From positions 1 to 7,447 of the forward strand of contig CANDYP010000071.1 in the NCBI GenBank assembly GCA_947425005.1: DNA of 7,447 nucleotides. The letters are read 5' to 3'. Positions 1-4,951 of the stretch are shown here, piece by piece (positions within the stretch are counted from its first letter, which is position 1; each line of letters opens with the position of its first letter). The position numbers and the translations under genes are program-made. The notes beneath the pieces are model-generated. The model was not told where the DNA came from and made no database searches. It saw only the letters and a program-made list of their open reading frames with translations. The stretch comes from Rickettsiales bacterium (lineage in GTDB: Bacteria > Pseudomonadota > Alphaproteobacteria > Rickettsiales > UBA1997).

Positions 1-131
1 CCCTGACAAGGGGGATGAGCGCATGCCGGTCATGGGGGTTTTTCGTCACAACCTCCGACCAATCTAAAACAGATCCGAATTCGACACCAGAAACCCCCAT
101 GACCGGCATGCGCTCATCCCCCTTGTCAGGG
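1..131. repeat. Palindromic element copy 1, perfect 41-bp inverted repeat, in-frame in sdhA
   Basis: Positions 1-41 and 91-131 are perfect reverse complements, separated by a 49-nt interior. The element may extend left of the window, since ccctgacaagg looks cut. The right arm runs from aaacccccatgaccggcat to cccccttgtcaggg. Its ends match the arms of copies 2 and 3 (aaaccccc and cttRtcaggggg), with an extra block of about 19 bp (atgaccggcatgcgctcat) in each arm. The interior starts ttcgtcacaacctc, which resembles the interiors of the other two copies, and contains the palindrome cgaattcg. The whole element is read through without a stop in the sdhA frame and would give about 40 extra residues. 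Confidence 0.9.
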
Positions 132-605
132 GGGCTAGACCGAGCACCTTTAACTCTGTCCCAACTCAAAACCCTCCTCCAAGAAAACAACGAAAAAAAT
201 CTTGGCGTTTTCCGTGACGAAAAACTTCTCCAACTCGGTCTCGCCAAAACCCAATACCTCTTCACAATTTTTCAAAACCACTCAATCAAAAATAAATCCC
301 TCATCTGGAACGAAGAATTAATCGCTTATTTCGAACTCAAAAATTTATTTTTAAATTCTCTCGCCGCCAATTTTGCAGCGCTGAATCGCCGCGAAAGTCG
401 TGGTGCGCATTACCGCTCTGATTTTCAAAATCGCGACGACAAAAGTTTTTGCGCTCACAGTTTGGTAAGAATGCCAGGTGAAAAATCTGACGAAAAATCG
501 GGCGAAAAACCGGGTGAAAAAAAGTTGGCATTTTCACTGAAGGCCGTAAGAAGTGCGTCCCTCATTCCAGAGCTCCATCTCAACTTCCAAATCAGAAAAT
601 ACTAA
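3..605 (+). CDS. sdhA: Succinate dehydrogenase flavoprotein subunit, C-terminal part (5'-partial)
   Basis: This is the C-terminal helical domain of the SdhA/FrdA flavoprotein, the succinate-oxidising subunit of respiratory complex II. The frame is open to the left edge, so the FAD-binding part should lie outside the window. Counting residues from the ATG at 15, the homologous part begins near residue 41. It contains VFRDEKLLQLGL (65-76), KSLIWNEELI (94-103), ELKNL (107-111), the family hallmark RRESRGAHYRSDF (125-137), RDD (140-142), AHSL (147-150) and a terminal IRKY like the usual KxRxY ending. The SLIWN segment and the C-terminus favour SdhA over the related L-aspartate oxidase NadB. Residues 1-40 are encoded by an inverted repeat and are not family sequence; they fall in the linker before the helical domain. 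A GEKx tandem repeat lies at 155-170. The ATG at 15 lies in a repeat arm and is unlikely to be the true start. The stop overlaps the next start as TAATG. A free-standing fragment cannot be excluded. Confidence 0.85.
   Translation: MTRGMSACRSWGFFVTTSDQSKTDPNSTPETPMTGMRSSPLSGGLDRAPLTLSQLKTLLQENNEKNLGVFRDEKLLQLGLAKTQYLFTIFQNHSIKNKSLIWNEELIAYFELKNLFLNSLAANFAALNRRESRGAHYRSDFQNRDDKSFCAHSLVRMPGEKSDEKSGEKPGEKKLAFSLKAVRSASLIPELHLNFQIRKY
477..524 (+). repeat. Coding 12-bp tandem repeat (four GEKx units) in sdhA
   Basis: Four consecutive 12-base units of the form gRYgaaaaaNNN encode GEKS, DEKS, GEKP and GEKK. They lie between the conserved RDD...HSL block and the C-terminal strand, a position that is variable in length in SdhA proteins. 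The repeat is in frame and adds a charged, probably disordered surface loop. It looks like slippage-driven expansion. Confidence 0.75.
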
Positions 606-1315
606 TGCGCTACAGTGCCAATTTAAACGTCATCCTAAAAGCTATCGAAAAGGCCACGGCACACATGCCGCGCGACTTCATCGAATTGGAAAATCTTCAA
701 TCAAATCCATTCTCAGCCAATAAATTTGCCAATTCCTGTTACGCTCGCGTCAAACAAATTTTGTCCGACGACCTTTCCAAATTGCGCCCGGAGTACAATT
801 TAATTTTTTCCGACGGCCAAAATATTATTCGCAACAAAGACGCTGAATACACTTACATCATTCATCCAATTGACGGCTTCACCAATCTAACCCGCTCCAA
901 TCCTGACTTCACCGTCGCTGTGGCACTCGAACATTTAGGCGCTAATGGCAAAAGAGAATCAATTTCAGCGGCAGTCAGTAAAATTTTTGGTGGCGAAATC
1001 TACTACTGCGAGAAGGGTTTCGGCGCTTACATGAATAATCGCCGCATTCGCGTTTCCAAAAGACAAGTCAGCGAAATTCCAGTAATTTGTTCAGAAGATC
1101 AGGTTTTGCTCACCGAAAAAATGGCTGGCAGAAATTTTTCAATGCGTGCTCACGGCTGCAGAACTCTAGAAGTGGCTTATTTGGCGGCCGCTCGTTTTGA
1201 AATGGCTTTGTTTAAGAATCAAAATTCTGAATTGTTGAATCCATTCTTACTCTTGGTGCGCGAGGCTGGCGGCAAGATTGTTGAAGAAGAAAAATCTATT
1301 TTAGTTAGTAATTAA
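605..1315 (+). CDS. Degenerate inositol-monophosphatase-family protein (SuhB-like), probable pseudoenzyme
   Basis: The 236-residue protein has the inositol monophosphatase/SuhB fold. Visible motifs are HPIDGFTNL with NPDFTVAVAL (87-108), corresponding to DPxDGTTNF...FxVSIAL; GFGAYMNNRRIRVS (138-151); the RTLEVAYLAAARFEMAL stretch (186-202); and LLLVREAGGKIV (215-226). Key metal ligands are missing. The usual EE pair is S69-D70, the first Asp of DPxDG is H87, and the WD of the WDxAAG motif is L211-N212. Only D90 of the core set is clearly kept. Active SuhB hydrolyses inositol-1-phosphate with Mg2+, so catalysis is unlikely here. E. coli SuhB also acts in rRNA transcription antitermination without needing catalysis, so a structural role is possible (inference). 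The protein ends at SILVSN, about 25 residues short of E. coli SuhB. The ATG overlaps the sdhA stop by one base (TAATG), with no clear Shine-Dalgarno, which suggests translational coupling. An inverted repeat starts 3 bp after its stop. Confidence 0.8.
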   Translation: MRYSANLNVILKAIEKATAHMPRDFIELENLQSNPFSANKFANSCYARVKQILSDDLSKLRPEYNLIFSDGQNIIRNKDAEYTYIIHPIDGFTNLTRSNPDFTVAVALEHLGANGKRESISAAVSKIFGGEIYYCEKGFGAYMNNRRIRVSKRQVSEIPVICSEDQVLLTEKMAGRNFSMRAHGCRTLEVAYLAAARFEMALFKNQNSELLNPFLLLVREAGGKIVEEEKSILVSN

Positions 1316-1317
1316 AA

Positions 1318-1431
1318 CTCGGACTAAGTCCCCCTGATAAGTGGGGTAGGGGGGGGTTCTTACACAGAATTCTGTCTGAGTTCGTGATGAGAAACCCCCC
1401 TACCCCACTTATCAGGGGGACTTAGTCTGAG
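1318..1431. repeat. Palindromic element copy 2, between the suhB-like gene and obgE
   Basis: The left arm (1318-1358) and right arm (1393-1431) are reverse complements over about 39 bp, with one mismatch (g/a in ctcRgactaagt) and a G-run of eight against six. The arm reads aaccccccta-cccc-acttatcaggggga-cttagt. The 34-nt interior contains the 12-bp palindrome acagaattctgt (1364-1375). Read on the minus strand, the interior starts gtttctcatcacgaactc, resembling copies 1 and 3, so this copy is inverted relative to copy 1. It begins 3 bp after the suhB-like stop and ends 39 bp before the obgE start. RNA from it would form a very stable hairpin, but there is no U-tract, so simple intrinsic termination is not supported. 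Confidence 0.9.
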
Positions 1432-1470
1432 GTGGAATCAAGATCTGCAAAAACACAAACCCTCCCAAAA

Positions 1471-2517
1471 ATGCAATTTATCGACGAAGCACGAATCCAT
1501 TTAAAAGCAGGCGACGGCGGTAACGGCGGCTCCAGTTTTAGACGTGAGAAATTTATTCAGCGCGGCGGCCCAGACGGCGGTGACGGCGGTCGCGGCGGCA
1601 GCATCATTTTCGAATGCGTCAAAGATCTAAACACTTTGGTCGACTTTCGTTTTCTGCAAAACTTCATTGCCAAGAGCGGCATTAAAGGTCACGGAGCCAA
1701 CAGACACGGCCCATCCGGTGAGGACATGATTTTGAAAGTTCCAATGGGCACGCAAGTTTTTTCTGATGACGGCACGCAGTTCATTGCCGATTTAATGACT
1801 CACGGCGAAAGAGTTATCGTTGCCAAAGGCGGCCGCGGTGGACTTGGAAACTCTAACTTCAAAAGCTCAACCAATCAGGCTCCAACTTTCGCACAAACGG
1901 GCGAATCCGGCGAAATGCTGTGGGTGAATCTAAGGCTAAAATTACTTTCTGACGCCGGGTTGCTGGGTATGCCAAATGCAGGCAAATCAACATTCTTGGC
2001 TGCCACAACTCGCGCCAAACCAAAAATTGCCGACTACCCTTTTACCACTTTAAAGCCGCAGTTGGGCGTGGTTTACGTCGACACGCACGAATTTGTTTTA
2101 GCGGATATTCCGGGCTTAATCAAAGGCGCTTCCGAGGGTCGCGGCCTTGGTGATCGCTTCTTGAAGCATGTCGAACGCTGCGGAGTTTTGCTGCATTTAA
2201 TTGACGCTAGCGCCGAAGATGTGGTGGAAAATTATCGGGTGATTCGTGAAGAAATTTCCGGCTATTCTCCAGAGCTTTTAGAAAAAGTAGAAGTGGTTAC
2301 GCTCAATAAAATCGACCTTTTGGACGCTGATGAGATTAAGAAAAAAACTACTCAACTCAAAAATTATTTGAAGAAGCAAGGTCAGAAAAAACCGCAAGTT
2401 TTTACAATTTCCGGCGCAACGACAGAAGGCGTGAAAGAGGTGTTGCGTGAGCTTTATAAAAAAATTGAGGAATATCGAGTTGAGCAAAATAAAGAAAATA
2501 GTGAGCCAAAATTCTAA
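1471..2517 (+). CDS. obgE: Obg/CgtA GTPase
   Basis: Obg is a conserved GTPase that binds the large ribosomal subunit and acts in 50S assembly and growth control. The protein has 348 residues. The N-terminal glycine-rich Obg domain carries KAGDGGNGG and RGGPDGGDGGRGG. The G domain shows G1 GMPNAGKS (166-173), G2 DYPFTT (188-193), G3 DIPG followed by ASEGRGLGDRFLKH, G4 NKID (279-282) and G5 SGATTEG (from 314). A lysine-rich tail follows, and length and motif order are normal. I chose the ATG at 1471 because MQFIDEARIHLKAGDGG matches the normal Obg N-terminus. A GTG at 1432 in the same frame would add 13 residues of non-family sequence and sits at the edge of the inverted repeat. No good Shine-Dalgarno is seen. 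The upstream inverted repeat probably affects linkage to the genes before it. The downstream gene starts inside its last codons. Confidence 0.96.
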   Translation: MQFIDEARIHLKAGDGGNGGSSFRREKFIQRGGPDGGDGGRGGSIIFECVKDLNTLVDFRFLQNFIAKSGIKGHGANRHGPSGEDMILKVPMGTQVFSDDGTQFIADLMTHGERVIVAKGGRGGLGNSNFKSSTNQAPTFAQTGESGEMLWVNLRLKLLSDAGLLGMPNAGKSTFLAATTRAKPKIADYPFTTLKPQLGVVYVDTHEFVLADIPGLIKGASEGRGLGDRFLKHVERCGVLLHLIDASAEDVVENYRVIREEISGYSPELLEKVEVVTLNKIDLLDADEIKKKTTQLKNYLKKQGQKKPQVFTISGATTEGVKEVLRELYKKIEEYRVEQNKENSEPKF

Positions 2518-3265
2518 TAAAATCGGCGCCGCATTAATTACTGGCGGCGCTAAAAGAATAGGGCGCGAGATCGCGATTGGCCTGGCTCGTCAAGGTTACG
2601 ATATCGCGATTAGTTACCACAAATCTGCTGCGGATGCCAAAAAATTAGCTGCCGAAATTGAAAAAAAATTCGCGGTGCGCTGCGAGATTTTTTGCAGTAA
2701 TTTGTGTGAAGGAAGCGCCGCGGAAAAGCTGGCAAAAGAAGTAATACAAAAATTCCCCCATCTAAATCTTTTGGTAAATAACGCTTCGATTTTTAACAAA
2801 TCAAAATTCGTTACCGCGCCTGACTCAGAGCTGTTTGACAACCTTAATGTTCATTTCATTTCTCCGCTAATTTTAGCCAAAGCATTTGCCAAAAATGTGA
2901 CGGCCAAAAAAATTAAAAATGCTCAGATAATCAACTTGATCGACAAGAATATTGCGCGCTTCGACACCAGTTATTTTTATTATTTGCTGAGCAAAAAATC
3001 TTTGGCGGAATTGACGAAAATGTTGGCTGTGGAGTTGGCGCCCGAGATCAGAGTTAATGGCATTGCGCCGGGTTACATCCTTGATCCAATCGACGAAAAA
3101 ATTCCGGCTGACAAGATTGCAGCAATCATCAAAAAAATTCCGCTGCAAAGAAAAGGTGGTCCAGAAAATATTGTGCAGACGGTGGAGTTTTTGCTCAAAA
3201 ATAATTTCGTGAATGGGCAGATTATCTCGGTGGATGGCGGGGCTGGTTTGAATCATGCGGGGTGA
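2501..3265 (+). CDS. SDR oxidoreductase, pteridine reductase (PTR1/FolM)-like
   Basis: This is a short-chain dehydrogenase/reductase of 254 residues from the GTG at 2501. The NAD(P) motif is TGGAKRIG (14-21), followed by YHKSAADA (39-46), NNAS (93-96), NLID (145-148), YxxxK at Y161/K165, RVNGIAPG (184-191) and SVDGG near the end. The usual catalytic Ser is replaced by Asp (D148). Together with the GGAKRIG and YHxSAA segments, this is typical of the pteridine reductase/FolM subgroup, which reduces dihydropterins or dihydrofolate with NADPH. The substrate is inferred, not shown. No ATG occurs near the start. The GTG at 2501 overlaps obgE by 17 bases. A TTG at 2480 has GAGG at a suitable distance (2467-2470) and would add seven residues. 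Either way the gene is translationally coupled to obgE. Confidence 0.82.
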   Translation: MSQNSNKIGAALITGGAKRIGREIAIGLARQGYDIAISYHKSAADAKKLAAEIEKKFAVRCEIFCSNLCEGSAAEKLAKEVIQKFPHLNLLVNNASIFNKSKFVTAPDSELFDNLNVHFISPLILAKAFAKNVTAKKIKNAQIINLIDKNIARFDTSYFYYLLSKKSLAELTKMLAVELAPEIRVNGIAPGYILDPIDEKIPADKIAAIIKKIPLQRKGGPENIVQTVEFLLKNNFVNGQIISVDGGAGLNHAG

Positions 3266-3316
3266 TTTGCGTTTGCGCTTTGCACAATAAAATGCGAAGC
3301 ATTTTAAGTAAATCAC
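3262..3316 (+). terminator. Possible transcription terminator of the plus-strand genes (weak)
   Basis: At the end of the SDR gene, gtgattt (3262-3268) can pair with aaatcac (3310-3316). These enclose gctttgca/tgcgaagc (3277-3284 with 3293-3300, one G-U) or, as an alternative, the hairpin aaaatgc-gaa-gcatttt (3289-3305). The last is nearly symmetric and has T-rich ends on both strands, so it could act in both directions between the convergent genes. There is no long U-run, so the call is tentative. Confidence 0.35.
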
Positions 3317-3404
3317 GGGCGGCAACTACGCTGCCGCCCCGGCGTGAGTCGTCTTCTCGCTCCGTGAGAAAAGCGACGAAGCGTCTTTAGTCCGCCCTAC
3401 GGAG
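3314..3404. repeat. GC-rich hairpin cluster between convergent genes
   Basis: This stretch has no gene and is clearly more GC-rich than the flanking genes. It holds gggcggca-actacgc-tgccgccc (3317-3324 with 3332-3339), the outer cacg/cgtg pair (3314-3317, 3343-3346), ttctc-gctccgt-gagaa (3354-3370) and gacg-aag-cgtc (3375-3385). The cluster ends at the dciA stop codon. It may be another dispersed repeat and may help termination. I do not recognise the family. Confidence 0.5.
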
Positions 3405-3878
3405 TTACTTCTTAAAAATCTCCCTCCCCAACCTCTGCAAAGTCTCCGCTAAATCCCGGTCAGAAATTTCAGAAAGTTTTTCAGTTAAGAAATTTTCTTG
3501 AACCTCCGGAAGCTTAATTTCCGCCACCTTACCAGAGTTCACCATTTTCGGTTCCTGCTTAATAATAATTTTAGAAATCGATTTAAATCCGTAGAAGCGG
3601 GCGATGCGCTCAATAATTAACTCCGAATTATTTTCTAAAAAAAATCCGACAGCTGGGTTGTAAACCCCAATGGTTAGCTTGCCGCCGGCAGATTTGTCTT
3701 TGCTAAAATTAACAGATTTCGGGTAACAAAATTCCGAATATTTTTTGCCGATTACCTCTTCCCAATTTTTGACTAAATTATTGACCAAGATGAATTCTTT
3801 CTTGCTGCCCTGAAATAAAGGCTTGAGGAGGTGCGAGAGTTTTTGATCGAGAGATTGTAAGCCGTAAGAAGGTTTCAT
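3405..3878 (-). CDS. dciA: DciA-like (DUF721) protein, putative replicative helicase loader
   Basis: The protein has 157 residues and belongs to the DUF721/DciA family, whose studied members help load the replicative helicase DnaB in bacteria lacking DnaC or DnaI. It has the YGLQSL N-terminus common in alphaproteobacterial members, then the core NWEEVIGKKYSEFCYP (38-53), GKLTIGVYNPAVGFFLENNSELI (66-88, normally W-AxELxxxxxxI) and a C-terminal helix SDRDLAETLQRLGREI (139-154). Sequence similarity is modest, so the helicase role is a family-based inference. The start codon overlaps the ispE stop (ATGA). An unusually strong AGGAGG lies 9 nt upstream, inside a hairpin. It is the last gene of the minus-strand run. 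Confidence 0.78.
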   Translation of the reverse strand: MKPSYGLQSLDQKLSHLLKPLFQGSKKEFILVNNLVKNWEEVIGKKYSEFCYPKSVNFSKDKSAGGKLTIGVYNPAVGFFLENNSELIIERIARFYGFKSISKIIIKQEPKMVNSGKVAEIKLPEVQENFLTEKLSEISDRDLAETLQRLGREIFKK

Positions 3879-4795
3879 GCTGTGTGACCTCCTTTGAAAA
3901 AGGAGGTGGCGCCGAAGGCGACGGAGGATTTGGCGAGATAATCTCGGTTTAAGGCGGATAAAATTTTAACCTTCTTCACAAAAAAATTGGGAAAGTTTTT
4001 GGTAAAAAATTCTTCGGCCAATTCCAATTCCGCGGCACTCTTAAAAATCCCAAAACAACTCGCGCCACTTCCCGACATTTTAGCGATTTCAGCGCCGTAA
4101 TTTTTTAGCTCATTCAAAATATCTGCGACCAAGGGAAGTGTTGATATTGCTGGCTTCTCCATGTCATTGGAAAGATTTTTTAACAAATCAAAAACATCTC
4201 TTTTTAACAATTCTGCGTTGTCGATTTTAGTGGAAAAATTACCGCCGAATTTTTGGAAAATCTCTTTCGTCGAAACTGAAATTTTGGGATTGATCAGTAG
4301 GGCGGAGATTGGCGCAAACTCAGAATAATCATCAATTATTTCGCCGCGACCACGAACGATTGCGGCTTGATCCTGCAAAAGAAAAGCAATGTCTGATCCA
4401 AAATTTAACGAGATTTTTTGCAAAGTTTCGGTCGACAAATTCAGTGCAAAAATTTCATTCAAAGCGCGCAAAAAGGAAGCGGCATCGGAAGAGCCACCGC
4501 CAAGGCCAGCGCCGACCGGGATGTTTTTAACGATTTTGATGTGAAGGTTTTTTGAGACGTGGAATTGGTCGGAGAAATAATCTAAAATTTTGGTGAAGAG
4601 GTTATTTTTTTGGTCGACTAATTCAGCGAATTCGCCGGTGATTTCTAATTTAAATTCGTCGCTTTTTTTGACGATTAATTCGTCGGCGAGATCGAGGAAG
4701 GCGAAGAGAGATTCTAATTCGTGATAACCGTCGGAGCGCTTGCCCGTAAGTTTTAGGAAGAGATTTATTTTTGCGGGGCAGGGGGATTGGAACAT
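3875..4795 (-). CDS. ispE: 4-diphosphocytidyl-2-C-methyl-D-erythritol kinase
   Basis: IspE is a GHMP-family kinase that phosphorylates CDP-methylerythritol in the MEP pathway for isopentenyl diphosphate, in the cytoplasm. The protein has 306 residues. Visible motifs are PAKINLFL (7-14) with K9, GKRSDGYHEL (18-27), the ATP loop PVGAGLGGGSSDAA (93-106), FGSDIAFLL (132-140) with catalytic D135, and SGSGAS (241-246). The family core ends near ILSAL (278-282). The last 24 residues (NRDYLAKSS...KGGHTA) are extra and overlap a palindromic unit, so they may be repeat-derived. The start is at 4795 because MFQSPCPAKINL is a normal IspE N-terminus. It lies directly beside a 135-bp insert, and its first codons are duplicated 155 bp upstream. 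No Shine-Dalgarno is visible in the new leader. The stop overlaps dciA (ATGA). Confidence 0.95.
   Translation of the reverse strand: MFQSPCPAKINLFLKLTGKRSDGYHELESLFAFLDLADELIVKKSDEFKLEITGEFAELVDQKNNLFTKILDYFSDQFHVSKNLHIKIVKNIPVGAGLGGGSSDAASFLRALNEIFALNLSTETLQKISLNFGSDIAFLLQDQAAIVRGRGEIIDDYSEFAPISALLINPKISVSTKEIFQKFGGNFSTKIDNAELLKRDVFDLLKNLSNDMEKPAISTLPLVADILNELKNYGAEIAKMSGSGASCFGIFKSAAELELAEEFFTKNFPNFFVKKVKILSALNRDYLAKSSVAFGATSFFKGGHTA
3887..3907 (-). promoter_or_regulatory. Hairpin containing the dciA Shine-Dalgarno sequence
   Basis: On the minus strand ACCTCCTTT-TTC-AAAGGAGGT forms a perfect 9-bp stem with a 3-nt loop. The right half contains AAAGGAGGT, a full anti-16S match, with AGGAGG 9 nt before the dciA ATG at 3878. 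In the folded RNA this Shine-Dalgarno is completely paired. The hairpin lies inside the last codons of ispE, so ribosomes finishing ispE would open it. That would make dciA translation depend on ispE translation. The regulatory effect is inferred; the pairing is directly visible. Confidence 0.65.
3887..3930. repeat. Small palindromic unit inside the 3' end of ispE
   Basis: The block reads, on the plus strand, acctcctttgaaaaaggagg followed by tggcgccgaaggcgacggagg. It has two stem-loops (3887-3907 and cgcc-gaa-ggcg, 3910-3920) and a second ggagg copy that could compete for pairing. It encodes the last part of an IspE tail not expected in the family. It has the look of a dispersed repeat absorbed into the gene, but no second copy occurs in this window. 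Confidence 0.45.
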
Positions 4796-4796
4796 T
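4777..4796. repeat. 20-bp direct repeat, copy at the ispE start
   Basis: Identical to 4932-4951. On the minus strand it reads AATGTTCCAATCCCCCTGCC and holds the working ispE start codon and its first six codons. The bases just outside the two copies differ. Confidence 0.85.
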
Positions 4797-4931
4797 CGGT
4801 TGGGTAGTTTTGAGATCGTGCCTAGAAATGACTACTTATGCTGGTCGGAGTTTGTAACTCCGACCGAAACCGTTCATTAAAACTTGAAGACATGAACGTG
4901 GGGACGGGGTTGCAAACCCCATCCCGCGGCA
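4797..4931. mobile_element. 135-bp multi-hairpin insertion flanked by 20-bp direct repeats
   Basis: This non-coding insert lies between identical 20-bp sequences at 4777-4796 and 4932-4951 (ggcagggggattggaacatt). It is made almost entirely of consecutive stem-loops: gtagt/actac (4804-4808, 4831-4835, weak), ggtcggagtt-tgt-aactccgacc (4843-4865, perfect 10 bp), cgttcat/atgaacg (4871-4877, 4892-4898) and gggacggggtt-gca-aaccccatccc (4901-4925, one mismatch). No transposase and no clear terminal inverted repeats are present, so a non-autonomous element or REP-like cluster is inferred. Copies elsewhere in the genome would settle it. Confidence 0.65.
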
Positions 4932-4950
4932 GGCAGGGGGATTGGAACAT
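4822..4950 (-). pseudogene. Decoy mini-reading frame carrying the duplicated ispE start
   Basis: From the ATG at 4950, overlapping the upstream stop as TAATG, the reading begins MFQSPC exactly like IspE. It then runs into the inserted hairpin sequence and stops at a TAG (4824-4822) after 42 codons. It is not in frame with ispE because the two starts are 155 bp apart. It probably makes no useful peptide, but it would still attract ribosomes coupled from the gene before. Confidence 0.45.
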
Positions 4951-4951
4951 T
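4932..4951. repeat. 20-bp direct repeat, copy at the stop of the NDUFA9-like gene
   Basis: Identical to 4777-4796. On the minus strand its AATG forms TAATG with the stop codon of the preceding gene, an arrangement typical of coupled genes. This suggests it was the original ispE start before the insertion. Confidence 0.85.

Noticed and set aside
3..605. L-aspartate oxidase (NadB) instead of SdhA
   Set aside because: ESRGAHYRSDF fits both families, but KSLIWNEELI and the IRKY ending match SdhA.
1318..1431. Intrinsic terminator between the suhB-like gene and obgE
   Set aside because: The hairpin is strong but no U-tract follows either arm, and two copies of the same family elsewhere are not at gene ends.
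1432..1470. GTG start giving Obg 13 more residues
   Set aside because: The extra residues are not Obg-like, the GTG touches the inverted-repeat edge, and the ATG at 1471 gives the normal family N-terminus.
2447..2500. Upstream GTG start for the SDR at 2447
   Set aside because: It would overlap obgE by 71 bases and add 18 lysine-rich residues before a fold that normally starts a few residues before TGG. The start at 2501 or 2480 fits better.
2873..3325. 150-residue minus-strand reading frame opposite the SDR gene
   Set aside because: It lies entirely against a well-supported gene, has an unstructured composition rich in His, Arg and Phe, and has no recognisable motif.
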